Assembly: GCA_012932865.1 (NCBI GenBank)
Contig: SAXG01000006.1
Span: 62,001-126,000, forward strand
Origin: Amylostereum areolatum
Taxonomy: Eukaryota; Basidiomycota; Agaricomycetes; Russulales; Stereaceae
Length of the DNA stretch: 64,000 nt
Direction of reading: 5' to 3'
A program made the translations under genes and the position numbers. Within the stretch, counting starts at the first letter, position 1; each line of letters begins with the position of its first letter. Shown here in pieces: positions 14,103 through 25,500 of this stretch. The notes under the pieces are model-generated. The model ran no database searches, was not told where the DNA came from, and saw only the letters and a list, made by a program, of their open reading frames with translations.

Positions 14103-14384
14103 CTAAATTTGTGCCGCGCACCCCCAACCAAGTAATAGCATGCTCGCCAGGACTCTCACAGCGTTGTAGACTGCACATGCTGCGAGTTAGATAGAAGTTC
14201 GCGGACGGAAGGAGTGTTTGACGACCTTACTTGGCGGTTCACCATACCTCCCTGGGTTTGGCCATACATTGCACCATAGTCGCACGATGAACCCAAGGAA
14301 GAGTATGACAGTATAGGTAACGCCGACGACCCCTGACTGGAGCGGCATGGATGTGAAAGAAGCGTTCGAGCACGTCATGGTCAT
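14103..14384 (-). CDS. possible small two-span membrane protein (hypothetical)
   Basis: A two-exon frame of about 73 aa just downstream of the transporter. Exon 1 (about 14232-14384) starts MTMTCSNASFTSMPL and contains a hydrophobic stretch GVVGVTYTVILFLGFIV; a GTAAG..TGCAG intron of about 60 bases leads to exon 2 (14103-14170) with VRVLASMLLLGWGCAAQI then stop. Both halves look membrane-spanning. Against it: no recognised family, and if the transporter frame break at about 14458 were absent, part of exon 1 would be the transporter's own out-of-frame tail. It may simply be 3' UTR. Low confidence. Confidence 0.25.
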
Positions 14385-14395
14385 TGCAGTGATTA

Positions 14396-15857
14396 TCAGC
14401 GTCGTAGCATATCGAGAACAAGGATGCCGAATGCGACGATGATGCTTCCCGCGCCGGTCCAAACTCCAAACGGTGATGACGTTGGCGTGTCCAAGGACGA
14501 TATCCGATATGAAGACGAGAACGATGGTGAGCAGGTTCCCGACCGAGACGACGATGGGACCCCATAGACCCAGTAAAGCCTAGGTCATGAGATCATGAGT
14601 ATTCCCTGAAGCGCGTACGAAAGGAGCAGAACGCATACCATCAAACCGGCATTGAATACCAATCCAGTCGCCGCGACTCCCGCGATGGAGAACGTCGTGA
14701 TAAGGTCTGGAGGAAGCCTAAACGGCTCGTACCCCGTGTAATCGAGGATAGGAAGGAAGATCCATAAAGCGGCGAAGGTAGCCAGGCCTATGCAGGACGT
14801 GAGAGCGTCGGCATAGAGGCCGAACGGTGGCGGATACACCGCGTCGCTCAAGGTCTCTTCGACGACCACTGCGCCGGCTTCATGGAGCGAGTCATTGCTC
14901 GAGATCGACAGGCGATCGTATTCCTCGCCAAACTCGGACTCGGGGTCGGAGGACAGCGCGACGTAGCGCTTGTATAGGACTTGGTAGAGCCCGTATGCGA
15001 AGGACGCGATAAGGGTAAGCATGTCCCCGATCAAAGGCGCGTTGTAAGTGCCCGCTTTGGCGCGGACGTCGACGTTCTCGTTGCCGGGAGGTACCGTGTT
15101 TTGGCTTCCGCCGTATACGACAGCGAGAACCCCAAGGGTAGCAAGGACGACGGCGGAGAGCTTGCGACGTTCCCATTCCATCTTGTAAAGCTTGACGGTA
15201 ATGAGATACGCGAAGAACGCATTCGTATTCCAGATTGCGGTCACGTCGCTGACCCTGCGGGAGGAGAGAATACTGGAATTAGATCGCGCTCGGTGGACGT
15301 AAAGGAAGCAACGAGCTTACGATGATAAGGTTATGCTCGTGAACCAGAGGAGGCCCGGAAGAGTATATCCGATGGTAAGTAGGGCGATTATGCGCACAAA
15401 GGCGCGGGTAGGGAACGAAGTCTGGGCGACCGGGGTGGCATTACGATGGCTAGGCGCGAGATGAGATTTGAAGGCGAACGCCAGACCATGGATGTATGCT
15501 TTTGCAGATATTCTATCTCTCAGGACGAGGAAAAGAAGGTGGAGAGGTAGAGAGAGGGCGAACGCCGAATGGATGATGTAGCTGGATACCCCGTGAGCAG
15601 ATCGCGGGGACGACTCAGATCAAAAAAGAACGAACAAGATGAAGAACGGCTGGCGGTATCCGAGATTAGATTGGACGTACTGACGGCGAGAAGAGCGTTA
15701 GTAAGTATATGACGGTGAGAGAAATCTTAGGGTGTTTCGGACGTACTTGTGTGAGTTGCGACTCGGCTACGAAGGCGAGAAGGACGCAGACGAAGAGCGT
15801 GATGGCGGATTTCCCACCGAGGAGCGCGTGCTTGGTCCCGTGTTGGCCTTGGGGCAT
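14396..15857 (-). CDS. DMT-superfamily transporter (SLC35F/EamA-like)
   Basis: Multi-pass membrane transporter of the drug/metabolite superfamily, related to SLC35F and yeast YML018C/Thi74-type vacuolar or Golgi carriers; substrate unknown. Exons 15747-15857, 15636-15679, 15320-15581, 14639-15254 and the last from 14579. Hydrophobic segments include ITLFVCVLLAFVAE, IIHSAFALSLPLHLLFLVL, WNTNAFFAYLITV, LSAVVLATLGVLAVVY, MLTLIASFAYGLYQVLY, LATFAALWIFLPIL and VSVGNLLTIVLVFISDIVLG. The DVTAIWNTNAFFAY block is typical of the EamA half-repeat. Near the end the frame needs removal of one base at about 14458 to give the expected GAGSIIVAFGILVLDMLRR and stop at 14396; read literally, it runs on to 14187 with unrelated residues. 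It is divergent from bL36m. Confidence 0.78.
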
Positions 15858-16048
15858 GTCAGGACGTTAGCTCGCGAGCGTGTGTACGAGACTGTGAGCG
15901 TTGAGCGTTGAGGACGAGGGGGATGGCATCCAGCTGCCAGTGGCTGCTGGGCAAACGGTTCAGAGGGAGAGGAGAGGAAGATGAATCCGGGCCCGGGTCT
16001 GCCGCCGGCCAATTCGACGCTTGTTTTCGGACCACCACGACCACGGAC
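15858..16048. promoter_or_regulatory. divergent promoter, DMT transporter / bL36m
   Basis: 191 bases between divergent start codons; the shared promoter must lie here. GC-rich, no TATA box seen. Confidence 0.45.
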
Positions 16049-16340
16049 ATGTTGCGCGCATTGCTCTCCTCGAGCAGGCCCCTTCTCACTCGCTTTCGTC
16101 TCCCTCAATTGCACGCACCTGCACATGCGCACCCGCACCCGCACCTTCACGTCGTTCCCGCTCTCGCGAGGGGGATGAAGGTCCGGTCATCCGTCAAGGT
16201 CATGTGTGACGGCTGCAGCGTCGTCCGGAGAAAAGGCAGAGTGTACATCCTCTGCTCGAAGAATCCTCGCCACAATCAGGTGTGTGCGGTCGCTTTCTAC
16301 GTGACTTTGCGCTCACCTTTCATTGCAGCGTCAGGGATAG
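16049..16340 (+). CDS. RTC6: mitochondrial large-subunit ribosomal protein bL36m
   Basis: Mitochondrial homologue of bacterial L36. Two exons, 16049-16279 and 16329-16340, give 80 aa. The N-terminal ~42 residues ([20 protein letters not shown], then a His/Pro-rich part) look like a mitochondrial presequence. The mature domain begins [19 protein letters not shown] and has the zinc ligands Cys-x2-Cys, a third Cys in [10 protein letters not shown] and the His, ending NQRQG, the classical L36 tail completed by a 12-base last exon. Yeast RTC6 is the orthologue by family. Confidence 0.93.
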
Positions 16341-16666
16341 TCGCATGCTGCGGGCCGTATCACACCAGAGAGCATAGGTAAGTTGTATGTGCTCTTCCGC
16401 GGAATCGACTTTCAAATGATCTTCACAGTATGTGGAGGGCAGGAACGCCATGCTATCCCTACGAGTATTAGCCGCATGTATGCGTCCTTTAGCATCCACG
16501 CAGGCTCCTGCGTCATCCACGCACTACACGTCGCGAAACGTGCTAGACTCGAAACAATGCTATTATGCAAACAGTGGACAACAAAAATACAGCGGTGATG
16601 ACGACCCTATATCCCCCCATAGCACAGCGCGACTCGATGAAAACACGACGATGTGGCACAACCTCC
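16341..16666. other. convergent 3' region
   Basis: Between the bL36m stop (+) and the SGT1 stop (-). No coding signal. Confidence 0.5.
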
Positions 16667-17440
16667 TTACTGCTCCCATTTGCGGGCCTCGCTCCCTGCC
16701 GGGGGCTTGACGGGCACGGGACCCTTGCCGACTTCGGACCAGTTGGTGCTGAGGGCGGTGCCGCCGCTTTCCTGGAAGCTCTTGACCATCGCCCGACGGG
16801 TGTCTTCGTCCGCGTTCGAGTAGAGGCCTTGGAAGAACTCGTTGAGGGTGTTGTCGCCGTTCACGTTCGGGTCCTCCTGACTCGTTTTAGGCTTTTCCGA
16901 TTCGAGGATGGTCTTGGTGACGTTATCCCAGTTCTTACGCGCTTGAGGAAGCGTGCTGACTTTGGGTGCATATGTGACGGGAGAGGCGAGGGCTACGAGG
17001 AAGGATGAGGCGTGGTTAGTGTCGTGGGTGGGTGATACGGGGGGAGGACATACGATCTGGGGCATCGCCAACGAGAGCAGACCAGCGGCCTTGTGCGGCT
17101 TTGACGAGTTTGATTTCGACCTTGACTTTACCGACGGAGTAGGAAGATTGGTCGGGGATGATCTGACCCTTTAGGGGGGTCAGTTCGAGCCTGTTTTCGC
17201 CGTGCTCGTAGGTGACCTGTTGTGGCGAGCGGAAGCCGTGAATAAGGGTGAAGGTGGCACGGACGAAAGCACTCAACACTTCTTGGCTCGAATTTGACGG
17301 AGACCTTTTCCGGGTCGGCGTTGCGGTCGAAGACGGAGAGGATGAGCCTCTCGTCTGTTTCGTAGAATTCGTGTCTGGGAGCGAGATCAGCGGTGAATGG
17401 ACGCGATCGAAGGAGGGGGGGCATGCCTGATGGTAGACAT
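16667..17440 (-). CDS. SGT1: SGT1-like co-chaperone (CS + SGS domains, no TPR)
   Basis: HSP90 co-chaperone acting with SCF/kinetochore clients. The CS domain starts immediately (MSTIRHEFYETDERLILSVF... NADPEKVSVKFEP, then YEHGENRLELTPLKGQI) and the SGS domain follows (ARKNWDNVTKTILE, LNEFFQGLYSNADEDTRRAM, KSFQESGGTALSTNWSEVGK), the classic SGS signature. The TPR domain of plant, human and yeast SGT1 is absent. The start is best explained by a 14-base first exon (17427-17440) and a GC-AG intron (GCATGC donor, CCCAG acceptor at 17375) joining MSTIR to HEFYE. Exon 2 ends near 17281, exon 3 is about 17054-17216 and exon 4 16667-16992. The junction between exons 2 and 3 is one base out of frame and unresolved. 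Confidence 0.85.
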
Positions 17441-17838
17441 GATGTGAGTGGGATGATAGTGAAGAGAGAGGGCGTGAGGAGACGAAGAGAGGAGGAGGAG
17501 ACGAAGCTCTGAGTAAATATCAGGAAGGTCGAGTTGTAGACCGGTCGAAGATCTAGAAATTTCGACACGTGCCTTGACCTTGAACTGTACTCGCTGTGAG
17601 TGAAAGCACTCAGGCGACGCTTTGCCTTGCGAAGGTTGGACCAGACCCGAATCCAACAATCCATGGCAATTCACAGACCAAGGCGAGGCAAGCTGGCAGA
17701 GGAACTGCCTGGGCTCAAGGCGAGGACAAAGCCTGGACGGGGCGTGTGATGTCATCTGGCAACTCATTGCAAACGGCGCCCCCGCGTTTCTTACTTAGTT
17801 CGGTCAACTTCTACTCCACCCACTGCTACTCCTTCGCC
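17441..17838. promoter_or_regulatory. divergent upstream region, SGT1 / GST-like gene
   Basis: 398 bases between divergent starts. Contains both promoters; no TPR-coding exon for SGT1 was found here. Confidence 0.4.
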
Positions 17839-19259
17839 ATGTCTCAAGACGCCCACAACATCCCCAAGGCCGTCATCTACCTCGATCGCCATTCGCCTTG
17901 GTCCATCGCCGGTACGTGTCTTCCCCCTACCCTCTCACTCTCCTCGTTGAACAATCCCGCTAGCTCGCATCGCGTTGTACGTCCCTCCCCACACCCTGAT
18001 GGAGCTGCCCATCTGACAATCAACAGAGATGAAAAGGGCTACGGCGACGATGAGGTCGATGTCAAGTACGTCGATCTCGGTGCGTTCTCCTTCCTCCTTC
18101 CCCTCCTCCCGCTTTTCACCACATCCCGTCTGCCGTCGTAGCGAAAGGAGAGAACTTCTCTCCCACGTTCTTGCGCTTGAATCCCAAAGGTTCGCGATCG
18201 TCTTCATCCTGCGCGCTCCCATCTGATCCTGGGCTGTAGGCACCGTCCCAACGCTCATCGTCCCATTCGAGAACACGCTCGCATCCGACACCGAAAGTCG
18301 CTACAAGGCAGTCACCGATACAGAGGTAATCCTCCTTTATTCTCCGGACAGGAACCTGTGAATAATGAAGGTCGTTCCTCCCAGTCCGTGGTCGCGCTCT
18401 TGGACCGATCGCGTTCTGCTTTTTCGCGCACGCGCACCACCTCGGGCGCACCCGCCATTTCGCTGTCGCCCGCCACGATCGCGCTCTCCGCCGTGGCCAA
18501 GAATATCACGACCCTCCTGCATTCTGGACCGGCGTCCCCCGAGCTCTTGTTTTTCATGAACGCGCGCAACAGCGCCGAACTGGAGAAGGTCACGGGGACC
18601 GTCCTGCCGTTCCTGAAGGGCCGGAAGGAGGCCTTGGAACGCTACCTTTCCCAGAACGAGACGAGCCCCGTGCGGGTGTCTGAAAAGACGAGCCAGTTTT
18701 GGCGAGAGAAGAAACAATCGACGGAGGGCCTGCTGGCGATCATCGAGGCGGCGGGGAAAAGCGAAGGAGAGCTGGACGAAGCAGGCAAGAAGGCGCGGGA
18801 GGAGTACTTTGAGAACACGAAGGCGGCCTGGGAAGTTGGGCTTTCGCTTGTGCTCACGAAGCTGAGTGCGGAACTGATTGGGCCCTACGCGCTGGGTGCG
18901 TGACCGTGTCCAAGTATAAACTCGGATGCCGAACCGCTGACGACGATGACGTAGGGGATCAATTCTCAATCGTGGACGTGCACCTCGCGGCGTGGTTGTT
19001 GACGTTGGTACGATTGTGTGGAGGAAACGAGAAGGAGAGCGGGAGCGTGGTCACAGGAAAGCTGGAGCAGCACGTGGGGGGCGGGTACGCGCTGCCGCGG
19101 ATCGCGGTGCCGACGATGGGGGGGACGATGTCGGAGACGACGACGCCGCGACAGGAGGAGGTGGGCGGGACGACGACGACGAAGCTGAGCGTGTTTTGGG
19201 AAGCGATGCAGGAGCGGCCAAGCTGGGGCCGAGTAGCCGGAGCGGAGAAGAGCGCATAA
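17839..19259 (+). CDS. glutathione S-transferase-like protein
   Basis: Protein with an N-terminal thioredoxin-fold GST domain and a long helical C-terminal region. Seven exons (17839-17911, 17964-17976, 18027-18079, 18142-18189, 18240-18325, 18385-18895, 18955-19259) sum to 1089 bases, 362 aa; the second exon is only 13 bases. GST-N features: AVIYLDRHSPWSIAARIAL, then FSPTFLRLNPKGTVPTLIVP with the cis-Pro and the E-x-x-S-like element ENTLASDTESRY. The C-terminal half has a helical region and DQFSIVDVHLAAWLLTLVRL, a GST-C motif. At 362 aa it is longer than classical GSTs (about 220), resembling GDAP1-like or fungal atypical GST-domain proteins, so catalytic activity on glutathione is uncertain. 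Confidence 0.85.
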
Positions 19260-19334
19260 GGCGATGTACTTACCTAGTAAGGCAATCATGACGAATCGAA
19301 CCAAGTGGAGCTCGTGCCGCATATTGGTTGCCAG

Positions 19335-19368
19335 TCAACGTTTCGTTCAACGTTCATCGTTCAACGTT
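19335..19368 (+). repeat. three TCAACGTT octamers upstream of the GT31 gene
   Basis: The octamer TCAACGTT occurs at 19335, 19347 and 19361, so starts are 12 and 14 bases apart, with the palindromic core AACGTT. The last copy ends about 52 bases before the GT31 start codon. Clustered repeats in a promoter suggest a protein-binding site, but no named factor is assigned. Confidence 0.5.
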
Positions 19369-19419
19369 TAACAACGCTGTGTCCGACGACGGACGCTCAC
19401 ACCCTCCTCAACGCCCGCC

Positions 19420-21693
19420 ATGTCCCCCTCGCACGCGCTTAGCTCCCGACCATCGAGGGCCACGACGCACTCGGAGTACGACGACGACGACGACCCTCTC
19501 TCAGATCACAGATCTGTATCCTCCGCCAGATCCAGGGCGCCCTTTTCCTCTGCCTCACAACCACCGCCTCCCGCTTACTCGCGTCTCGTCTACTCTCATC
19601 CTCCTCCGCACAACCAGTATCTATTTCCCGCCTCCAACATGTCCTCCCCCGTCCCCTCCCGCCCAAATTCTCCAATTCCTTTAGGCTATTCTTCCGGTCC
19701 CTCGTCCCCGACCGCCTCTGACACCGACAGCGACCCCGACGCGCCCATTCTCCCTCGTAGGTCCCCCTGGTCAAGACAAGTCAGGCCGAGATGGTGGTCC
19801 CTCGGTCAGTCCTCCGTTCGAAGACGGAGACGAGATACCGTGTGGGGCTGGCGCACCCTCAAGAGGACCTGGAGAATTATTGCACGGCATCCATGTTGCC
19901 CAAAACACCCCTTGACCATCGTGCGCTACCTTTCATCTTTCCCCCACGGTTGTTCTTCCAACTTATCCTGCTCCAGATTCTCTCCCTTCTCTTTCTCGGC
20001 ATTCTCGCTCTCACCATCACCCTCACTCTCATGTACGTCCTCAACCCCGACAAGGAAGCCTTACCATGGCGCGCGTATTGCTCCGTCCCCGTCTCCTCTT
20101 ACGACCCTCCTCCACCCAATGCCCCTGTCTCCTCCCCAGACATTTTTACCGTCGGTGCCGCACCGTCCTTCCCACCCTTTCCCCCAGAAAACTTTGATTT
20201 ACTTCCGCCCGCCGGAGTATTTGTGGGCGTTTTTTCTGTCGATTCTTCCGTGGAGCGCCGCATGATGATTCGCACCACATGGGCCAACCATCCTAGAAGT
20301 CGGAACGGTGCTGGCGCTGGCGATAGTGGTGACGGCACCTCGCGCACTATAGTCCGGTTCGTCCTTGGCCAACCCCGAAAATCATGGGATAGGAGGATTC
20401 GTCTGGAGATGGAGCGTGAGTTCATTCACAGCTCACCTTCTTTTCGCCCTCCTTTCTCACCGTTCCACTGCTTTCGCAGAATACAACGACATCATCATCC
20501 TGCCTATCCCGGAGAACATGAACTCGGGCAAGTCGCACACATTTTTCTCGTGGGCCGCCGCGATGGCATGGGTCCCACCCGTCTACGACAACTTCGCCGT
20601 CCTATCACGATACTCATATTCCAACATCACGAACCCGGCTCCCATTCTCGCTGATCACGACCCTGTCCGCGCCCGCCACGATGCCATGTCGGACATGCCC
20701 AAGGAATGGGTTCGCCCGGACTTTGTGATCAAAGCCGACGATGACTCGTTCATCATGCTTGCTGAGCTCGAAGCGAGGCTTGCGCGTGACGCTGCATCCC
20801 GAATCTCACGCGAACGGTACATCCTCGCTGGCCGATCAAGACGTTCATATAGCTAATATGCATCGCCGCGATGAGCCTATCGCGGCGTGGGGCGTGGACA
20901 CCGGTCTGAACGCCCCTCGTCTGGATGGCCATCTTCCTCGACCGTCCGATCCCCTGGTATATTGGGGCTACCTCGTCAAGCAGCGCTTCATGGCGGGCGA
21001 GTTGTACGGGCTAAGCTGGAGTCTGGTCACGTGGGCGGCGACGGATCCCCATCGTAAAACAGAATTTGCGCGGAGCGGAGGATAAGCAGACGTCCAAGTG
21101 GATGCGGTTGCATCCGCGGGCGGCGGATATCCGGTGGGTGAACGAGCGCTGTTGGATTTACGACCATCCTCGAGGAGGGACTGTGTAAGCTCTTGTTCCC
21201 CCCCCCAGTCGCGTTGTATGCTCACCGTAGCCGACAGATACTCGCACGGTTTCCTGTTCCCGTCAGAGGTCTCGCGCGTCCGCCGTGATATGCAGGAAGG
21301 GGATGTTTCCGCCGCCGCCGCTCTTCCTCCTAGCACCTCCAACAACAATGCACTGTCGATCCCGACCCGATGGTCGTATTCCACCGTTGAGACCTTCGGC
21401 ACGCGTTACAATGCCCCCGTTACCGGATCTCACCCCCGCGCAGAGCATCGAGGCACTCGTAGAAGGCAGCGAGATGTCCCTTCTGCACGAAGGGAGCATC
21501 CTCACCACCGAAGACGCGTGGAAACAGCGTGAAGGGCCGTAGGACGCGCTACGAAGGCAAGCGTCTGGGGGGGACGGTGGTCGTTCATTTCATCAAGAAG
21601 AACATGTGGTATCTGGAGACCGCGCTCGCGTTCCTCGACGGAGACGAGGAGACGGACCTCGAGGGCCAGCGCAGGAACCGACGCCAACCGTGA
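19420..21693 (+). CDS. beta-1,3-galactosyltransferase family 31 (type II membrane)
   Basis: Golgi glycosyltransferase, GT31-like. A long cytoplasmic, Ser/Pro-rich N-terminus (MSPSHALSSRPSRATTHSEY) leads to a signal anchor (LFFQLILLQILSLLFLGILA), then GVFVGVFSVDSSVERRMMIR and TTWANHPR, the GT31 start motif, IVRFVLGQP, YNDIIILPIPENMNSGKS, and the DxD metal site VIKADDDSFIM. Later blocks are VYWGYLVKQRFMAGELYGLS and WMRLHPRAADIRWVNERCWI. One intron is clear at 20416-20479 and another at about 21190-21239. The frame breaks by one extra base near 20820, 21047-21050 (CCCC), 21414-21418 (CCCCC) and 21534-21536 (GGG); correcting these gives a continuous protein to the stop at 21693. The first intron near 19760-19830 is uncertain. 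Confidence 0.82.
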
Positions 21694-22502
21694 CGCCAAC
21701 GGTCCTCGCATCGTTCGAGGACGTCTTCTCTCTCTTTTCCGGGTTCCGTTGGTCGATCTGTAGGATCGGCACTGTATCATTATCGCTCGCATGCTCGATC
21801 CCCTCTATCTCTGCATATCTCACGCACTTTACACTGTAATTGCCCCCGCAACACTTACCGCCCACCCGTTTGCCCGCCGGACGAATGTTGCCTGCCACCT
21901 TCACTGTCACATACCCTTTCGATTTCGCACGAATCTCATTCTACTCCACATCGCACAAACTAAGATCGCCTTGCGGCTCTGCTGTAGACTGCGTTCCCTC
22001 GCTCGGCCTTCCTTCGCTTTTCGCGCGGATAGCTCTTATTATTCTATTAATCACGCCTGGTTTTCGATTCGGATGACGCTTGGTTATTGTTCGGAAAGGC
22101 GCGTACCTCACATTTGCTCTCGGAAGCCCTCAGAAACGAAATGCATAAAGAAAACGGGCATCGAACTGTGCAGCTTGAAGTTTAAGCTTGAGAACCTTGC
22201 AGTGCGCAGTCGTCATTTACTTGCATTTATTGAAGTGCGAATCAGCAAGATGGCGCAGCAATCGATCTCACAATCAAACACGGCATGCAGCACATTATTA
22301 TATTGGTGACAGACAACAACAGCAACGACAATGCGAATTTTTCAAGACCAGGGAGAAGGATTGCGTGGTAAGCTCTAAAACGTGGAGTAAATTATGCTCG
22401 TAAAGGAGGCGTTGACGGGATACGAGGGAAAAAGTGAAAGGATGTTGCAAGCGAGCACATGGGTCGTCGCGTCGTTACTTTAGGGCATGAGGCGCGGGAA
22501 AT
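21694..22502. other. convergent 3' region, no gene
   Basis: About 0.8 kb, AT-richer than its surroundings, between the GT31 stop (+) and the H+-ATPase stop (-). Open frames here have no domain signal. Probably both 3' UTRs. Confidence 0.45.
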
Positions 22503-25500
22503 CTAGTCCTCAATGACAGCCTTCTTCTCACCACTGTAGAAGACGATTTAGTGACCGGCTCCAACGAGCCAGAGGAGAGAAAAGAGCGTACCCATCAGCG
22601 AAGTGGTAGTGCTCCATCGCGCCGTCTTTCTCGTGGACGAGCGTGAGGCGGCTGGAGGTTCTCGAGGAAGTCCTCGTAGCGCTTGTTCTTGTGCCCGCGG
22701 CGGGACTTGCCGAGGTTGTCGAGCCACTGGATGTTGTTGAGGAGGTAGTACACGAGCGCGATGATGACCGTGCACCCGATCGAGTACGCCCAGATGCGCA
22801 CGACGGTGACGATGTCGAGCCACCCTCCGTGCGGCGCGGGGCCGGACAGCCAACCGAAGAGCGCGAAGATGGTCGCGAGCGCGTCGACGCCGAAGATGGC
22901 GCCCACCAGCTGCCAGGACGGGAGGGTCTCTGCACCGCGCGGTGACGAAGATGAGCCAGTTCTACGAAGAGGTCGACCCGTCAGTCGGCTGGCCGGGCGG
23001 ATATGTCATGGGGGAAGAGACGTACCTCAGTCAAGCACACCTGGAGGAAGAGCGCTTCCTGCGGGCTACCGAAGTTCTGGACGACACCACCGTGGTGGAC
23101 GAAGAGCGTGCCGCGGAGAACCCAAGTTGAGGCCTGCGAGGAGGACCGCCGAGGATGGTGGAGATGATCCAGATCTTGGGGAGCTGCCACTCGACGGGGG
23201 CGCGGGCGTACGGCGCGTTGTCGTAAGCGATGGCGATGGTTCCAAGGTCGGCGAAGAGCGCGATGAAGACGATCAGGTCGGCGCGGATGGTCTCGTTCAG
23301 GATGATCATGGAGAGGGTCTGAGGGAATACCTGTGAGCACCTGCGGGTATTTGGGAGGGGGAGGCAGGCACTTACGAGGTAGATCTCCAAGTGCAAGCAA
23401 AGAGCGATACGGTAGACGATGTAAGCCTTCATGCGGTGGAAGATTTGGCGGGCAACCTTGATAGCCGTGATGATCGTAGAGAGACCCTCATCGAGGAAGA
23501 CGACATCCTGCAAAGCCTATCAGCCGCAGTGCAATGAACCGGGTCGGGGGGGAACTCACGGCGGCAGAGCGAGCAGCATCGGAAGCACCTTCGACGGCAA
23601 TACCACAGTCGGCCTTCTTGAGCGAGGGAGCGTCGTTGACACCGTCACCGGTCATAGCCGTAAGGTGACCGCGCTGCTGGAGCATCTCGACGGCCTGGTA
23701 CTTGTGCTCGGGGGCGACCTCAGCGAAGCCATCGGCGCTCTCAACAAAGTCGTGCATCTATGGACAGATATCGTTCAGAAGCCTGGTTTGCAAAAGCCTG
23801 GAGTGATGTGACGTACCTCAGAACCGGACATGCCACCAGCCATGAGACGGGCCGAGTCGTACACGTTCTGGCCGAGCGAAAGCTGCCTGCAAGTCTCCTT
23901 CGCGATCGCGACGGCGTCACCGGTCAACATCTTGACGCGAACGCCAAGTTCCCTGGCCTCGGCGATGGTCTGGGCCGTGTCGGAGCGGGGAGGGTCGAAC
24001 ATGGGGAGGAGACCGAGCACTTGCCACGGGCCGCCTTCTTCCTGGACAGCGATACCGAGGGTACGGAAGCCACGCTTGGCGAACTCCTGGGTCTTGACGC
24101 GGTAAAGCTCCTGGATGTGCGGGTCCGGGTTGGTGAGACGGAGAATGCTACATAGCGGCCGTTAGTATTGGGATTGCAGAAAGCGAAAGAGTGGCCTACG
24201 CGTTGGGGGCACCCTTGGCGCAGGTGTAGCGGCGACCGTGCTTCTCGGACCTCAGCAGTGATACGCTTGGAGACGGGGTCGAAGGGCGTGAACTTGTGCG
24301 TGATCCAGCCGCCCTTGAGGTTCTCGCGGGCCTGAGCGTAGTCCTTGAGGGTGGAGAGGGTAACCTTGTCGATGGGGTCGAGCGCCTTGATGTTGTGCGA
24401 AGAAGCGAGAACGGCGACCGTCAGCATCCAGTCGAGATCGACACCCTCGACGACGTAGGCTGGATAGGGTGAGAAGTGAGCGGGGAAGAGGATGAAGCCG
24501 GTAGCTCGACCTACGTTCGTGCACACTCAGCTGGTTGGCGGTGAGGGTACCGGTCTTGTCGGAGCACAGAATGTCGACACCGGCGAGGGACTCGATAGCA
24601 GTGAGCTTCTGCACGATGGCTTTGCGACGTGCGAGGAACGAAGCACCGACAGCCATGGTCGTGGTAGTGACACAAGGAAGACCGACGGGGACACCAATGA
24701 TCTACCGATGGTTTAGAACAATGAGCGAAGACAGAGGCGATGCGTACTTACGAAGATGATCAGCGTGTAGATGAGCAAGTTGTTCTCCTTGGGCTGCGCG
24801 ATGCCGACGTGACGGTAGAAGCCAGCAATCCAGATAGCCATGAGCCAGACAACGACCCTGGATCCGGAAGGTTAAGAGAGGGTTCGCGCGTGAGGGCCGA
24901 AAACTTACAAGATGAGCAGAGTGGTACCGATGGAGGTCATGACCTTCTTGAAGTGACCGTCACCGTTACCGGCGTTGACGAGACGTGCAGTGCGACCGAC
25001 GAACGAGTCCTTGGCGATTTCCGTGACGAGGACATAGCATTTTCCGCGCTTGGCACCAGTAGTATAGTAGACAACGTCACCAATATCTATTGAACGCGTC
25101 AGACCCTTGCAATGAGCGAGAGGGCGAGAGATGCATACGCTTGTCGACGGCGAGGGACTCTCCGGTGATGGCACTCTGGTCGCAAGCGAGAACAGGACGG
25201 GCCCTTGAGCGCGTTTTCGTCCTCTTCATCGTCCATTTCGTGACCGCCGACCTTGATGTCGCTCGCCTCGCTCTCGCGATAGCGGACGGTGCCGGTGCGA
25301 TGACCTTGGAAGAACGTGAGGCGTCGTCCACGTTGAACAAGCTATGGATGCTTACGTTTGCGAATCTCTGCCTGCCTACGGGTTTCAAGGATAGCCCGAG
25401 CCTGTGAGCCGTCGTGGTCGTCGTACGACGCGAGGATCTACAGAAGGACGAGATGAGCTGTTGCAAGAGGCACGCGGCGAGAACAGGCGTATACCTTGCC

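Noticed and set aside
22761..23336. 191-codon plus-strand ORF
   Set aside because: Antisense to the H+-ATPase C-terminal transmembrane region; no domain of its own.
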